This document shows, piece after piece, positions 29,959-39,135 of a DNA stretch of 64,000 bases; position 1 is the first letter of the stretch, and every line of letters begins with the position of its first letter. The notes under the pieces are model-generated. The model was not told where the DNA came from. It ran no database searches and worked only from the letters and a program-made list of their open reading frames with translations. The DNA is from Alphaproteobacteria bacterium (GTDB lineage Bacteria > Pseudomonadota > Alphaproteobacteria > Puniceispirillales > Puniceispirillaceae). The DNA is taken from assembly GCA_016779005.1 (NCBI GenBank), contig JADHOL010000005.1:1-64000 (forward strand), written 5' to 3'. Both the position numbers and the translations under genes were made by a program.

Positions 29959-32142
29959 CTAATTACTGTCATAGGGAACACCGCCTAGATATTTAAAGTT
30001 CAATAGCAGCTGATAGGTTTCTGTGGTTTTAATATCCCGGTCGATTTCAGGATCACGGTCATATCTAAGAGATATGGTCAAACAATCCTGAAGACCGTTA
30101 GACCAGGAAACAATAAAGGATGATTTATCCCTATTAACATCGCTATCTGATAAGTCCCAGTTTTGGGATGCGCGCAGATTCACCCCATTTTTTAATCGTT
30201 GGGAAATGGATATAGACGCCTCCTCTAAATCACTATCAGCAGATGTAAAATAATTCTGGGTTAGCTGGGTATGTGCCATAGTAAAGCGCGCATCTTGAAG
30301 TTTGGTGCTTAATTTAGTGCGTGACTCGTCCAGATTGGATGATGTTGAGTTAAGTCTGCCAGACCAGCTAAAGGCGTATAAATTGTCTTTTTCAGCAGAA
30401 ATAGTAGCTACATAATCAGACAGATCTGTATCCGTTCCTGTAGTTAGGCCAGAAGGCACATCACCCGAATGACGTCTTGATACCCCTGCAAATCCGTGCA
30501 AAGAGCCTAGAAGTTCAGAATTTGCAAAAGCAGATAGACCTATATCTGCTCTTGCCCCTGGAAGAACATAATCATAGCCCTGAAATCTATTTGTTAAGAA
30601 CATATTTGCTGAGTCAATACGGAAATCTGCTGAATCTCTATTCGGGATATCGTTATTTTTATCATCCCCCTCAATGAAAGTAAGCTTGATTTTAGGCTCT
30701 ATAATCAGCGATTTTTCATTGATTACATAATTATAATATTGCCGCCAGCCGACCGATGCATGAAGGTTGGCTCTTGCAACGTCCCCTGTCTTGGTAAATC
30801 CATCATCACGTTTATTGATTTGGTAAAAACTACCTAAATACCCAATTTCGCTGTCAATTATGCCTAAGTCAGTCTCATGAGACGTAACCGCAGTTTGCTG
30901 GATATTCCATCTGGAAATATCATGTCCTAAATCATTGCTTATATGGTTTGCGTGCATTTTTGTGGTTAGCTCTTGGTCTTTAATAAATCCCTTGCTTGTT
31001 TGCTCAAATGTGATGGAGGGCAGAATTCTAGGTGAATTCTTATTGGCAGATGTATCTGTTAGATTTTGAACTTCAGAAAATTCCACATTGTAAAAGCTGT
31101 TATTGGTGGTCTTACTACCGCTAAATTCCGATTTTGGAACTGTATCATTATTTAAGTCATATCTTCTAAGAAATGTGTCTTGCGAACTTCTTTTAAAATT
31201 TAGATTTACTTTCCAGTTATTACGAATTTCAGATTTCATTTTAACATCAGCGGCGGCAACAAATTCTCTGTTCTTTTCAAAAGTGGAGACATCACCAGTA
31301 TAAATAGAGGCATCTAGGTCTGTTTTGTCCCATAATTTGCGATATCTCGTCTCAAGCACATTTCCTCTATTGGTTGTCATGTTGGGAATAAATTCAACAT
31401 CGCTTGTTTCGTTTACCACTACAAAAACTGGGGTTTTTACAACTGTTCCCAAATCTTCTGAAAATTTGAATGCAGGCATAAATAAGCCACTGCGTCTATC
31501 CACAGAAGGGTCTGGATGAGCGATCCAAGGCATAAAAATAATTGGTAGTCCCAGAACATGCATTCGTACATTTTCATGACGAATAGTGTTGGTTTTATAA
31601 TCATGGTAGATCTGGCTAGAACGCAAATCCCAAATTGGCGTTTCTCCTGCTTCATAATCACAAATACACGGAGAAAACTGGCCGTTTTTATAAATGGCTT
31701 TTACGCCTTCTGTTCGCTCTCCACTAAGAGCTGTGAACCGGCTGCCATCTGCAAGCTCTGTTAATAATGGAGAGGCTACAATATGGCTAAAACTCTCATC
31801 TAGTTGAAGCTCATCTGCTTTAGATACCACCCCATCACGTGTTATTACCACAACATTGCCATAAGCATTGCCGACATCTGTTAGCTGATTATATATAACT
31901 TTATCTGCGGTAAGTTTGTATTGGCCTTGGTCGAATAGAACATCTCCCTCAGCGATGATAATACCTTCTTGCTGATTTACTTCTATCTCTCTTGCTTCAA
32001 ATACCACTTCACCTGAATCTAGCTTTGTATCCGAATTTTGGGTGTCCGAATTTTGGGAAAAAGAGGTGGTGCTAATAGCTGTGGATAAAAGCAAAAGCAA
32101 CAAATAACGTGCTTTATACATGGTTAAATTCAGTGAGGGCAT
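29959..32142 (-). CDS. lptD: LPS assembly outer-membrane protein LptD
   Basis: Beta-barrel translocon that with LptE inserts lipopolysaccharide into the outer leaflet. An N-terminal signal peptide (LLLLLLSTAISTTSFS) leads into the OstA/LptA-like periplasmic domain, with EVVFEAREIEVNQQEGIIIA and ADKVIYNQL. The large C-terminal barrel has many alternating beta stretches and HPDPSVDRRSGLFMPAF. 727 residues, typical. The start may be the ATG at 32121 instead of 32142. After the signal peptide, QNSDT is repeated, the product of a 15-bp tandem duplication. Confidence 0.92.
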   Translation of the reverse strand: MPSLNLTMYKARYLLLLLLSTAISTTSFSQNSDTQNSDTKLDSGEVVFEAREIEVNQQEGIIIAEGDVLFDQGQYKLTADKVIYNQLTDVGNAYGNVVVITRDGVVSKADELQLDESFSHIVASPLLTELADGSRFTALSGERTEGVKAIYKNGQFSPCICDYEAGETPIWDLRSSQIYHDYKTNTIRHENVRMHVLGLPIIFMPWIAHPDPSVDRRSGLFMPAFKFSEDLGTVVKTPVFVVVNETSDVEFIPNMTTNRGNVLETRYRKLWDKTDLDASIYTGDVSTFEKNREFVAAADVKMKSEIRNNWKVNLNFKRSSQDTFLRRYDLNNDTVPKSEFSGSKTTNNSFYNVEFSEVQNLTDTSANKNSPRILPSITFEQTSKGFIKDQELTTKMHANHISNDLGHDISRWNIQQTAVTSHETDLGIIDSEIGYLGSFYQINKRDDGFTKTGDVARANLHASVGWRQYYNYVINEKSLIIEPKIKLTFIEGDDKNNDIPNRDSADFRIDSANMFLTNRFQGYDYVLPGARADIGLSAFANSELLGSLHGFAGVSRRHSGDVPSGLTTGTDTDLSDYVATISAEKDNLYAFSWSGRLNSTSSNLDESRTKLSTKLQDARFTMAHTQLTQNYFTSADSDLEEASISISQRLKNGVNLRASQNWDLSDSDVNRDKSSFIVSWSNGLQDCLTISLRYDRDPEIDRDIKTTETYQLLLNFKYLGGVPYDSN
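32027..32056 (-). repeat. 15-bp tandem duplication inside lptD
   Basis: Two copies (32027-32041 and 32042-32056), differing at one base, encode the QNSDT-QNSDT repeat just after the LptD signal peptide. The frame is preserved. Confidence 0.85.
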
Positions 32143-32261
32143 ATGATTAGTTCAATTATCTCGTTATATTAAAATTAAAATGATACTTGATTATTATTGG
32201 TACCATTTTCTAAGCTCTGTTGTAAATTCACTTACATAGAAAAACCAGCTAAGTACGATTT

Positions 32262-33218
32262 ATGAATAAAGATAATATGGCACATTCTTACTTGATTATA
32301 AAACATGGCGCTCTTGGCGATGTGATTCAAGGATTAGATGCATTTGAGAGTCTTCGAGCGAGCTTTCCATCTGCCAAATTAACATTGCTCACAAGCCCTG
32401 CATTTGCCTCGCTGGCCAGGTTAATGCCCTATTTCGATAGTATTATTATTGACGAGCGGAAGCCATTTTACAATCTTACTAAAACGCGCCAAGTCCAAAA
32501 GCACTTTAGTGAAAACTGGAGTGCTGTCATAGATCTGCAATGCTCCAAGCGCACAAATGCGTACTTTAAGTGGTTTTATAAACCCACTGGCGGCAAATGG
32601 TTTGGAGCCGCAAAAGGGTGCTCTCATCCAATGCCAGACTTTACGAAATTGAATAATAGAGATCGTATGTTAGAGGCTGTAAAAATGGCAGGCGCAAAAC
32701 CCTTTAAAGCTAATTTATCTTGGCTTTCAGATAATCAGGCCGCATCAGCACTTCCTGTCCAACTTGCTACACCTTATTGTGTGATTATTCCTGGCTCTTC
32801 TCCAAATAAACCAAGTAAAAGATGGTCGCCGGCAAGATATGCAGAGCTGTCGAGCCGAATTCATAAGTTAGGCATGACACCCTATCTTGTCGGAACAAAG
32901 TCGGAAAACGCTGTTATTGAGGAGATTTGCACTTTAAGTCACGCAGCAGAAAGTCTGGTTGATAAAACAAATCTAGGACAACTCGCACAGCTTTGTGCCA
33001 ATGCTCAATTCGTTATTGGCAATGATACCGGGCCAACATTTCTGGCCGCTAAGACAGGGGTTGCAACCTTGATGCTGATGGGAGAAGATACCAACCCCCA
33101 AATGTCATCACCAACAGGAACGCTAGCAGGATACCTCTATAAAGGCGATATTCAGTCCATAACGGTTGAAGAAGTTATTACCAAAATGCAGGAACTGAAG
33201 GGCGGCCTATTACCTTAG
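32262..33218 (+). CDS. Glycosyltransferase family 9 (heptosyltransferase-like)
   Basis: GT-B fold transferase of the ADP-heptose:LPS heptosyltransferase family, adding sugars to the LPS core. Signatures: N-terminal IKHGALGDVIQGLDAFESLR, the central IIPGSSPNKPSKRWSP, and the donor-binding GNDTGPTFLAAKTG. 318 residues. It is divergent from lptD, consistent with an LPS role. Which core residue it transfers cannot be told from sequence. Its stop overlaps that of the convergent DUF924 gene. Confidence 0.85.
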   Translation: MNKDNMAHSYLIIKHGALGDVIQGLDAFESLRASFPSAKLTLLTSPAFASLARLMPYFDSIIIDERKPFYNLTKTRQVQKHFSENWSAVIDLQCSKRTNAYFKWFYKPTGGKWFGAAKGCSHPMPDFTKLNNRDRMLEAVKMAGAKPFKANLSWLSDNQAASALPVQLATPYCVIIPGSSPNKPSKRWSPARYAELSSRIHKLGMTPYLVGTKSENAVIEEICTLSHAAESLVDKTNLGQLAQLCANAQFVIGNDTGPTFLAAKTGVATLMLMGEDTNPQMSSPTGTLAGYLYKGDIQSITVEEVITKMQELKGGLLP

Positions 33219-33772
33219 AAAGAGGAGCCTGGTTGTTTTAAGAATTCTAGTTCTTCTGGCGTACTGGGTCTTCCAAGAATGGCGTTTCGATGCGGAAACC
33301 TATCAAATTTTGCTACAATATCTCTGTGCTTTACCGCATATTCATGGGTTATCTCATTGGTATGCATCTCAAATAAGGGAAGTGATTTTTCCTGAATTAA
33401 AATATCTTCACTATGCATCATGGGCATTAATAAAAAATGCTTATGCATATTAGGTAATTCAGTAAACCAGTTGCTATTAACTGATTTTAGGCTTACTACC
33501 AGTGCCATTTCATCGCCAGAAAAAGCTTGCGGCGTATCACGAAAAATATTTCTGGTGAATTGATCGAGCACTATAACCAAAGCGGTTGCCCCATCAGCCG
33601 TTTCTGCCCAGCTATCAATCTGGCCATTTAATGCTTTGCTTACAATCGCACCCGCTCTGTTAGTAAGCATGGCATCAAAATCCTCGTCCTTTTTAAACCA
33701 TTGTTCAGGAGAAATTTCATCAAACCAGAATGCTAAAACCTCTTCCTTTGTTGATATCTGATTAGCGCACAT
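33215..33772 (-). CDS. DUF924 family protein
   Basis: Matches the DUF924 family of about 180-residue, mostly helical proteins of unknown function. Visible family features are EEVLAFWFDEISPEQWFKKD near the N-terminus, ALVIVLDQFTRNIFRDTPQAF and the C-terminal FDRFPHRNAILGRPSTPEE. 185 residues, complete. It lies 14 bases downstream of the FAD-linked oxidase gene and is probably co-transcribed with it. No catalytic role is established. Confidence 0.88.
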   Translation of the reverse strand: MCANQISTKEEVLAFWFDEISPEQWFKKDEDFDAMLTNRAGAIVSKALNGQIDSWAETADGATALVIVLDQFTRNIFRDTPQAFSGDEMALVVSLKSVNSNWFTELPNMHKHFLLMPMMHSEDILIQEKSLPLFEMHTNEITHEYAVKHRDIVAKFDRFPHRNAILGRPSTPEELEFLKQPGSSF

Positions 33773-33786
33773 TTCTATCGCTCCTA

Positions 33787-35223
33787 TTATTTGATTATTC
33801 TATTTGGGTTAAGAAGATTCTTAGGATCAAAGGTGTTTTTAATCTGTGTCATAATTCGGTAATAATGCGCATCTTTTGTATCTTTAAGCTGGTCGGTTTT
33901 AAGCTGGCCAATGCCATGCTCTGCGCTAATGGAACCCGCAAATTCTGAAAGCGACGCATAAATAGCTGCCAGTAGAGGCGCTCTTTTTTGAGGCCAATCA
34001 GGATCGCCGCCTTCTGCCTCAACAACATTAAAATGCAGATTCCCATCTCCAACATGCCCATATCCACAGATTCTGCAATTCTTGCAAATCGTTCTTATCG
34101 CATTAGACGCATGGTGATAAAACGCAGCCAGCTTATCACGTCGAACTGAAATATCTGTATTTACAGGCCATGATTCCTGTTTTGTTGCTTGTGGTGCATT
34201 CTCACGTATTGCCCAGAATGCTTGTCTCTGAGCCTCATTTGTTGCAATCACTGCGTCTGTAATAAGTGTGTTTTCGAGCGCATTTTCCAAAAACCGTTCC
34301 ATTAAATTCTGCAAAGCTGGTTTTCCTGAATCATCGATTTCTAATTCATCTGATTTAGAAGAGCTTATTTCCATTAATAAAATAAAACCAGATGCTGGTT
34401 GTATAGGCTGGGCATAATCTGGAAATTGTTTATAGACAATATCCAATAGTGCTTTTGGCATGATTTCGAAAGATTCAACCTGATCGCCAGAGCGATGCTG
34501 TAAGCTATCGAGTAACTCTAATGCATGCTCAAATTTATCTATTACAGCGATTGTGGTGGCTCTTGCTATTGGCTTTGATACTAATTTCAAACAGGCAGCT
34601 GTTATGATGCCAAGAGTTCCCTCAGAGCCAATAAATAAATTTTTCAAATCATAACCGGTATTATCTTTGCGGAGCGGGGTAAGCTGATTGAGGATGGTAC
34701 CATCGCTTAATACTATCTGAAGCCCAAGGCACTGCTCTCTCATGGTGCCATATCGCAGCACATTCAGGCCTCCAGCATTGGTTGCAAGATTGCCGCCAAT
34801 TGTGCAGCTTCCTTTTGCAGCCAAGCTTAATGGAAAATATAAACCTTCTTGTTCTACCAACTCGTGAATATGTTGCAATATACATCCAGCTTGAACCGTA
34901 ATGGTTCTGTTCTCGCAGGAAAATTCAATTATTGAATTCATTTTCTGAAGGCTTAGAATAACAGTATTGCCAGATTGATCAGGAATACCGCCTCCAACAA
35001 GACCAGTATTACCGCCTTGTGGCACGATGACTTGGTTTTCCTCATCTGCAATTCGCATGATGGCTGATACCATTTCGGTATCTGTTGGCATTAATAACGC
35101 GCTCGCGCGCCCACTGAAATTTCCGCGCCAATCGGTGAGATGAGGTGCCATTATCTCATCATCAGTAATGATAATTGAGCTGCTAATCTGGGCACTAACT
35201 TTTTCTAAAAAATTGTTCGCCAT
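33787..35223 (-). CDS. FAD-linked D-2-hydroxyacid dehydrogenase (D-2-hydroxyglutarate/D-lactate type)
   Basis: PCMH-type flavoprotein, 478 residues, of the same superfamily as GlcD but more like the D-2-hydroxyglutarate dehydrogenase branch. The FAD-binding stretch is VPQGGNTGLVGGGIPDQSG (about 62-80). Later come NTGYDLKNLFIGSEGTLGII, the metal/substrate motif YGHVGDGNLHFNV and SAEHGIGQLKTDQL near the C-terminus, ending FDPKNLLNPNRII. Substrate is inferred from overall resemblance only. D-2-hydroxyglutarate oxidation would link to SerA side activity in serine synthesis, but no serA is in this window. Confidence 0.82.
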   Translation of the reverse strand: MANNFLEKVSAQISSSIIITDDEIMAPHLTDWRGNFSGRASALLMPTDTEMVSAIMRIADEENQVIVPQGGNTGLVGGGIPDQSGNTVILSLQKMNSIIEFSCENRTITVQAGCILQHIHELVEQEGLYFPLSLAAKGSCTIGGNLATNAGGLNVLRYGTMREQCLGLQIVLSDGTILNQLTPLRKDNTGYDLKNLFIGSEGTLGIITAACLKLVSKPIARATTIAVIDKFEHALELLDSLQHRSGDQVESFEIMPKALLDIVYKQFPDYAQPIQPASGFILLMEISSSKSDELEIDDSGKPALQNLMERFLENALENTLITDAVIATNEAQRQAFWAIRENAPQATKQESWPVNTDISVRRDKLAAFYHHASNAIRTICKNCRICGYGHVGDGNLHFNVVEAEGGDPDWPQKRAPLLAAIYASLSEFAGSISAEHGIGQLKTDQLKDTKDAHYYRIMTQIKNTFDPKNLLNPNRIIK

Positions 35224-35260
35224 TTATGTATTAAATCCGTTTTGGTACATTTCTAATCTA

Positions 35261-36235
35261 TTAATTTCTAGGTGCTGCTGCGCGTTCTAGCCTTTCATTA
35301 ATAGCCTCTCCAACCCCAATGTTAGGAATTGGCGCAACCGCGATAGCTAGCGGGTTTTGTTTATCTGCTAAATGAAGCATATCAAATAAATGTGCGGCTG
35401 CTTCTTCAAGATTTCCCGTTTTTGTTAAATGAAAATCGGCATGCGGAGTATTAAAACCGATAAATATCTCACCCTCTTGTTTGCGGGTCGCATTCATTCT
35501 AAGCGGCGCTATTGGCGCATAGTGGCTAGCAAGTTGGCCCGGAGCAATAGGAGCCATAGGAGCTATGGATGTAGGGGATGTAGGGGATGACACTGACGAA
35601 GCATAAACGCATTTTGTGCCTAAATAATCCTCAATTTGAGAGTGTGTTATTGGACCTGGACGAAGTATAACAGGTATCTTGTTACGAGCATCTATTATCG
35701 TAGATTCAATTCCTGCTTCGCATTTGCCAGCATCTATAACTTCTGCGCATTTTGCCATAAGTGCGCTATCAAGATGGGCGACATCTGTTGGGCTAAGCCT
35801 GCCGCTTGGATTGGCAGATGGGGCAACCACGGGCATACCGGCGCATTGCAATAATTCTTGGCAAATTGGATTAGCTGGCACCCGTAATGCGACACTATCA
35901 AGCCCAGCTCTAGCAAGAGAACAGATAGGACTATTCTTAATAGAAGTAAGTACAATACTCATAGGGCCAGGCCAGAAGGCATCGGCTAGCTGTTGTGCTA
36001 GTTTTGTTGTCTTAACCAAGCTAAAAGCGGCATCCTTAGACGCGCAATGCACAATTAATGGGTTAAACTGAGGCCTGTTTTTAGCGGCATATAGTTTTGC
36101 TACAGCCGCTGGGTTATGTGCAGCTGCGCCTATTCCGTACACTGTTTCAGTTGGGAAAATCACCAACTCGCCTTGTCTAATTGCATGACCAGCGCGCTCA
36201 ATCTTTTTGTGTTGGTTAGAAGATGCAAAAATCAT
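35261..36235 (-). CDS. tsaC: L-threonylcarbamoyladenylate synthase (Sua5/TsaC type)
   Basis: Makes threonylcarbamoyl-AMP from threonine, bicarbonate and ATP for t6A37 in ANN-decoding tRNAs. The YrdC domain (about 10-200) shows GELVIFPTETVYGIGAAA, KNRPQFNPLIVH and PSANPSGRLSPTDV. A C-terminal Sua5 extension (about 210-324), with PGQLASHYAP, makes it the long Sua5 form. The linker between domains has a short repeat-rich stretch (SPTSPT, IAPMAPIAP) made by in-frame tandem duplications. It is upstream of the FAD dehydrogenase on the same strand. Confidence 0.92.
   Translation of the reverse strand: MIFASSNQHKKIERAGHAIRQGELVIFPTETVYGIGAAAHNPAAVAKLYAAKNRPQFNPLIVHCASKDAAFSLVKTTKLAQQLADAFWPGPMSIVLTSIKNSPICSLARAGLDSVALRVPANPICQELLQCAGMPVVAPSANPSGRLSPTDVAHLDSALMAKCAEVIDAGKCEAGIESTIIDARNKIPVILRPGPITHSQIEDYLGTKCVYASSVSSPTSPTSIAPMAPIAPGQLASHYAPIAPLRMNATRKQEGEIFIGFNTPHADFHLTKTGNLEEAAAHLFDMLHLADKQNPLAIAVAPIPNIGVGEAINERLERAAAPRN
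35568..35585 (-). repeat. 9-bp tandem duplication in the tsaC linker
   Basis: GATGTAGGG occurs twice (35568-35576 and 35577-35585), followed by GATG. A neighbouring block (35541-35567) repeats an AGGAGC-type unit about every nine bases. Both encode the low-complexity linker of the Sua5-type protein. Confidence 0.75.
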
Positions 36236-36381
36236 ACTGAATTTTTTATTGTTTCAATGAGTAAGGCTTGAAAGTCATATTACTTACATATTGTTTTCAA
36301 GCTAGATATATGAGACTTCTTATTTATTTCAATATGTGCATTTTACACCCTAAAAGATGAATAAGGTAGGTTTAATTCAAA

Positions 36382-37030
36382 ATGTGTGGCCGAATTTACG
36401 CTAACTACCACAAATGAAGAGCTGATGCGTCGTTTTGCTGTTCAAACAGATTAGAACTATCCAAATCGATGGAACATTGCGCCATCTCAGACAAGCTTAA
36501 CGATTACTTGTGATAATGAAACAGAATTTCGGCTTAATACCCAAGATATATTTGGTGTGTGGCAATCTGGCCTTGGAAAACGGATTATCAATGCACGTTC
36601 AGAAACAATCGCTGAAAAACCTATGTTTAAGGAAGCGTTCAAGTATCAAAGATGTCTAATTCTTGCATCTGGCTGGTTTGAATGGGATGCACTCAAAACC
36701 CCTTATTTTATTAGTCTGAGAGATAATAGAGTAATGGCGTTTGCTGGTTTGCGGTTTACAGAAGGGCGCGATAATTCATTTGTTATTGTTACATCTGCTG
36801 CAAAAGGGGAATTGGTGCAATTGCATCACCGCACCCCCTTATTATTGCAGCGTAAATTCTGGCCAATATGGTTGGGCAGCTCGCATCAAATCCCTGATGA
36901 ATGTCTGATATCCCCAGAAAGCCATTTTTTTAACTGGCATAAAGTCTCATCCAAGGTTGGGAATGTTCCAAATGATAATGCGGATTTGATTCTACCTATA
37001 TATGAAGCGCAATCAAAACTTCTGATTTAA
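36382..37030 (+). pseudogene. SRAP/HMCES family gene (YedK-like), disrupted
   Basis: SRAP proteins cross-link to abasic sites in single-stranded DNA through Cys2. ATG at 36382 gives MCGR, but one extra A at 36393-36394 shifts the frame. The expected continuation FTLTTTNEELMRRFAVQTD is read one frame over, then hits TAG at 36452-36454. After that stop the same frame continues NYPNRWNIAPSQ, ARSETIAEKP, SGWFEWD (catalytic Glu region) and LHHRTPLLL (catalytic His region) to 37030. With two lesions the catalytic Cys2 is separated from the rest. An internal start at about 36557 would give only a C-terminal fragment. Confidence 0.88.
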
Positions 37031-37118
37031 GCTTTTTTAAAGAATAGTGTTCAGGGGGTATCATTTTAGAAGGATTAAAACCGAATTACTTATTAGACTG
37101 GCTGGCTAAACTAGCTGG

Positions 37119-37751
37119 CTAGATAGGCTGGCCATTGCGTTTGGTTTTTGCATATAGGTGCCATAGCATTAAGGCACCGGCGCCGCGATATGGCGACCAT
37201 GTTTGTGACAGATAACTCATTTCTGCATTAGTTGGTCTTGCTGGCAACTCCTTTAGGGTTTTCATGGCCTCCTGCAATGCAAGGTCGCCCCCAGGCCAAG
37301 CATCAAAATCCTGTAGCGCGAATAAACGAAAATTATCAGCAGTCCATATCCCAACCCCTCTGTAAGAGGTGAGATGCAGTTGAATTGTCTCGCCATCTTG
37401 TTGGCCTAGCCAGTTAAGGTCAAGGCTTGCATCAGTGATTGCCTGCGCAATGCCGATAATATATTCTGACTTTCTGCGGGATAGTCCAACTTGCATTAAT
37501 CTGTCTGGATCTAGCATGTGTATGTGCTGGGCACTAGTGAGCTGTTGCTCTTCAAGGCGTTTCCATAACGCTTCTGCTACCTGCCTTGATATTTGTTGTC
37601 CGATGATGATACGGGCGATTGTCTCAAAGGTAGGAGGCATCATTCTATCGCTCGGATACCCATAATCGGCAATCGCGCGTTTAATATCAGAATCCAGTTT
37701 CCCGAGCTCATCAATCGCTTGTAACATTGTTAACTTGAATAATTTTGACAT
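37119..37751 (-). CDS. alkA: DNA-3-methyladenine glycosylase II (AlkA-like, HhH-GPD)
   Basis: Base-excision glycosylase removing alkylated bases. The short 210-residue form lacks the N-terminal AlkA_N domain. The helix-hairpin-helix is YRGVGIWTADNFRLFAL, followed by the catalytic aspartate in AWPGGDLALQEA. The N-terminal part contains IIIGQQISRQVAEALWKR. It is convergent with the broken SRAP gene and divergent from the cytochrome b561 gene. The alkA symbol indicates family, not proven substrate range. Confidence 0.85.
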   Translation of the reverse strand: MSKLFKLTMLQAIDELGKLDSDIKRAIADYGYPSDRMMPPTFETIARIIIGQQISRQVAEALWKRLEEQQLTSAQHIHMLDPDRLMQVGLSRRKSEYIIGIAQAITDASLDLNWLGQQDGETIQLHLTSYRGVGIWTADNFRLFALQDFDAWPGGDLALQEAMKTLKELPARPTNAEMSYLSQTWSPYRGAGALMLWHLYAKTKRNGQPI

Positions 37752-37831
37752 TGTTATAATTGGTATAATAAATTAGGAGTGAAATCAATTTTCACAGTAA
37801 TATAACCTATCCGTATTTGAGGAGTATAGCA

Positions 37832-38485
37832 TTGGTAGTTTGGGATCTTCCGTTGCGAATTTATCATTGGTTGCTTGTGATATTCGTATTTGGGGCGTTT
37901 ATTACCTCTGAATGGAATGACCGTTCTGTTCATGAATTCTTCGGAATGGCGGTATTGGGATTATGCATCTTCAGAATCATTTGGGGATTTGTTGGAAGCC
38001 CATCGGCTAAGTTTAAAAACTTCATTAAACCGCCTTCTAAAATCATCGCCTATGTAACACACATGCTAAAACGAAAAAGCAAATCCATGGCAGGTCACTC
38101 CCCAGTAGGCGGGATTGCCACCATTATACTTATATCAATTACAAGTTGGTTTGCAGTAACAGGGTCAATTTCAAATGACGGGATTTTATTTGAAGGGCCA
38201 TTTGCTTATTTGGTTCCATCTGTAAGTCAGCTGGCAACAAAGCTCCACCAAAATGCAGAAATCTTATTGATACTTATTGTTGTGATGCATTTAAGTGCGA
38301 TTACCGTTTATCGATTATGGCTTGGCCAAAACCTTGTCCCAGCAATGATCAATGGCTCACGCGATGATAAAGAAGGGCCAGGGGGTAGAATATCAACGCC
38401 CCATACAATTGCAGGTTTAGGACTTTTATCGCTTTGTCTTGCGGCAGCTTTTCTTGCCATTATGTTAAAACCATCTGTGTTTTAG
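37832..38485 (+). CDS. Cytochrome b561-family membrane protein
   Basis: Di-haem b-type cytochrome of the inner membrane, about 217 residues. Conserved histidines appear in RIYHWLLV, VHEFFGMAV, LHQNAEIL and MHLSAITV, on four helices. The motif WDLPLRIYHW near the N-terminus is typical of the family. A fifth hydrophobic segment closes the protein (GLGLLSLCLAAAFLAIML). I chose TTG at 37832 because GAGGAG lies seven bases upstream; an earlier in-frame TTG (37817) overlaps that site. The electron-transfer partner is unknown. Confidence 0.85.
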   Translation: MVVWDLPLRIYHWLLVIFVFGAFITSEWNDRSVHEFFGMAVLGLCIFRIIWGFVGSPSAKFKNFIKPPSKIIAYVTHMLKRKSKSMAGHSPVGGIATIILISITSWFAVTGSISNDGILFEGPFAYLVPSVSQLATKLHQNAEILLILIVVMHLSAITVYRLWLGQNLVPAMINGSRDDKEGPGGRISTPHTIAGLGLLSLCLAAAFLAIMLKPSVF

Positions 38486-38603
38486 GGGACAAAGATTATC
38501 TTGTTTTAAATCTAACTATCTTGCCAAAATAAATTGTGATTTTCGCGGACACTACCTATAAAGGAGTGGACGATATTTGTTTTATAAAAAAAGGTGGGAC
38601 TTG

Positions 38604-39107
38604 ATGTCAGATAGCTTTATCTTATCTGTTATGGGCGAGAGCGAAATTGAAACATTTGATGTTCAGATAAGCCATAAACGCAGCCCATCAGAGCTGCCAA
38701 GCTTGGAAGAGGATCAGATAAACTGGCTTGGCTCGATGTTGGATAGTGTCGCAGAGGAAGAATTAACAGATACTCAAAAAGCAGATATAGCCTATGTTAG
38801 TGAATCCTATATTTTGAAGAATTTAAAGTCAGACTTTAAAGGGTATGTATTATTACTTGTTCTTCGTGAAAAATGGCCTGTTGGGCAAAAAGCTAAATTT
38901 AAAGTCAAAGCGGATAAGGTAGGAGCCAGTTATACTTATATCCCGCATATATGTGAGCCTCAACCCATTGAGCCATCCCCTGATGAGACCCAGATAAAAA
39001 CAGCTGAAGATAAAGCACTTGCCTCTCAGCTTGCCTTTCTTAAGAAGAATAAAAAGAGATTTGCTAACTCAAGTGCAGTCCATGCCTATATCGGCCAAAA
39101 TCGCTAA
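38604..39107 (+). CDS. Hypothetical protein, unrecognised
   Basis: About 167 residues from the ATG at 38604, which has AGGTGG six bases upstream; the frame opens earlier at 38577 from a TTG. No signal peptide or membrane segment. The middle is acidic (SLEEDQINWLGSMLDSVAEEE). A proline-rich stretch (CEPQPIEPSPDE) separates it from a basic C-terminal helix (FLKKNKKRFANSS). I do not recognise the family. It lies between the cytochrome b561 gene and the convergent acetoacetyl-CoA synthetase gene. Confidence 0.7.
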   Translation: MSDSFILSVMGESEIETFDVQISHKRSPSELPSLEEDQINWLGSMLDSVAEEELTDTQKADIAYVSESYILKNLKSDFKGYVLLLVLREKWPVGQKAKFKVKADKVGASYTYIPHICEPQPIEPSPDETQIKTAEDKALASQLAFLKKNKKRFANSSAVHAYIGQNR

Positions 39108-39135
39108 TCTCTCCTAAGTTTTTAAGTAAATTATA

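Noticed and set aside
33787-35223. Second glcD copy
   Set aside because: It shares the superfamily but has the features of the D-2-hydroxyglutarate dehydrogenase branch, and no glcE or glcF accompanies it.
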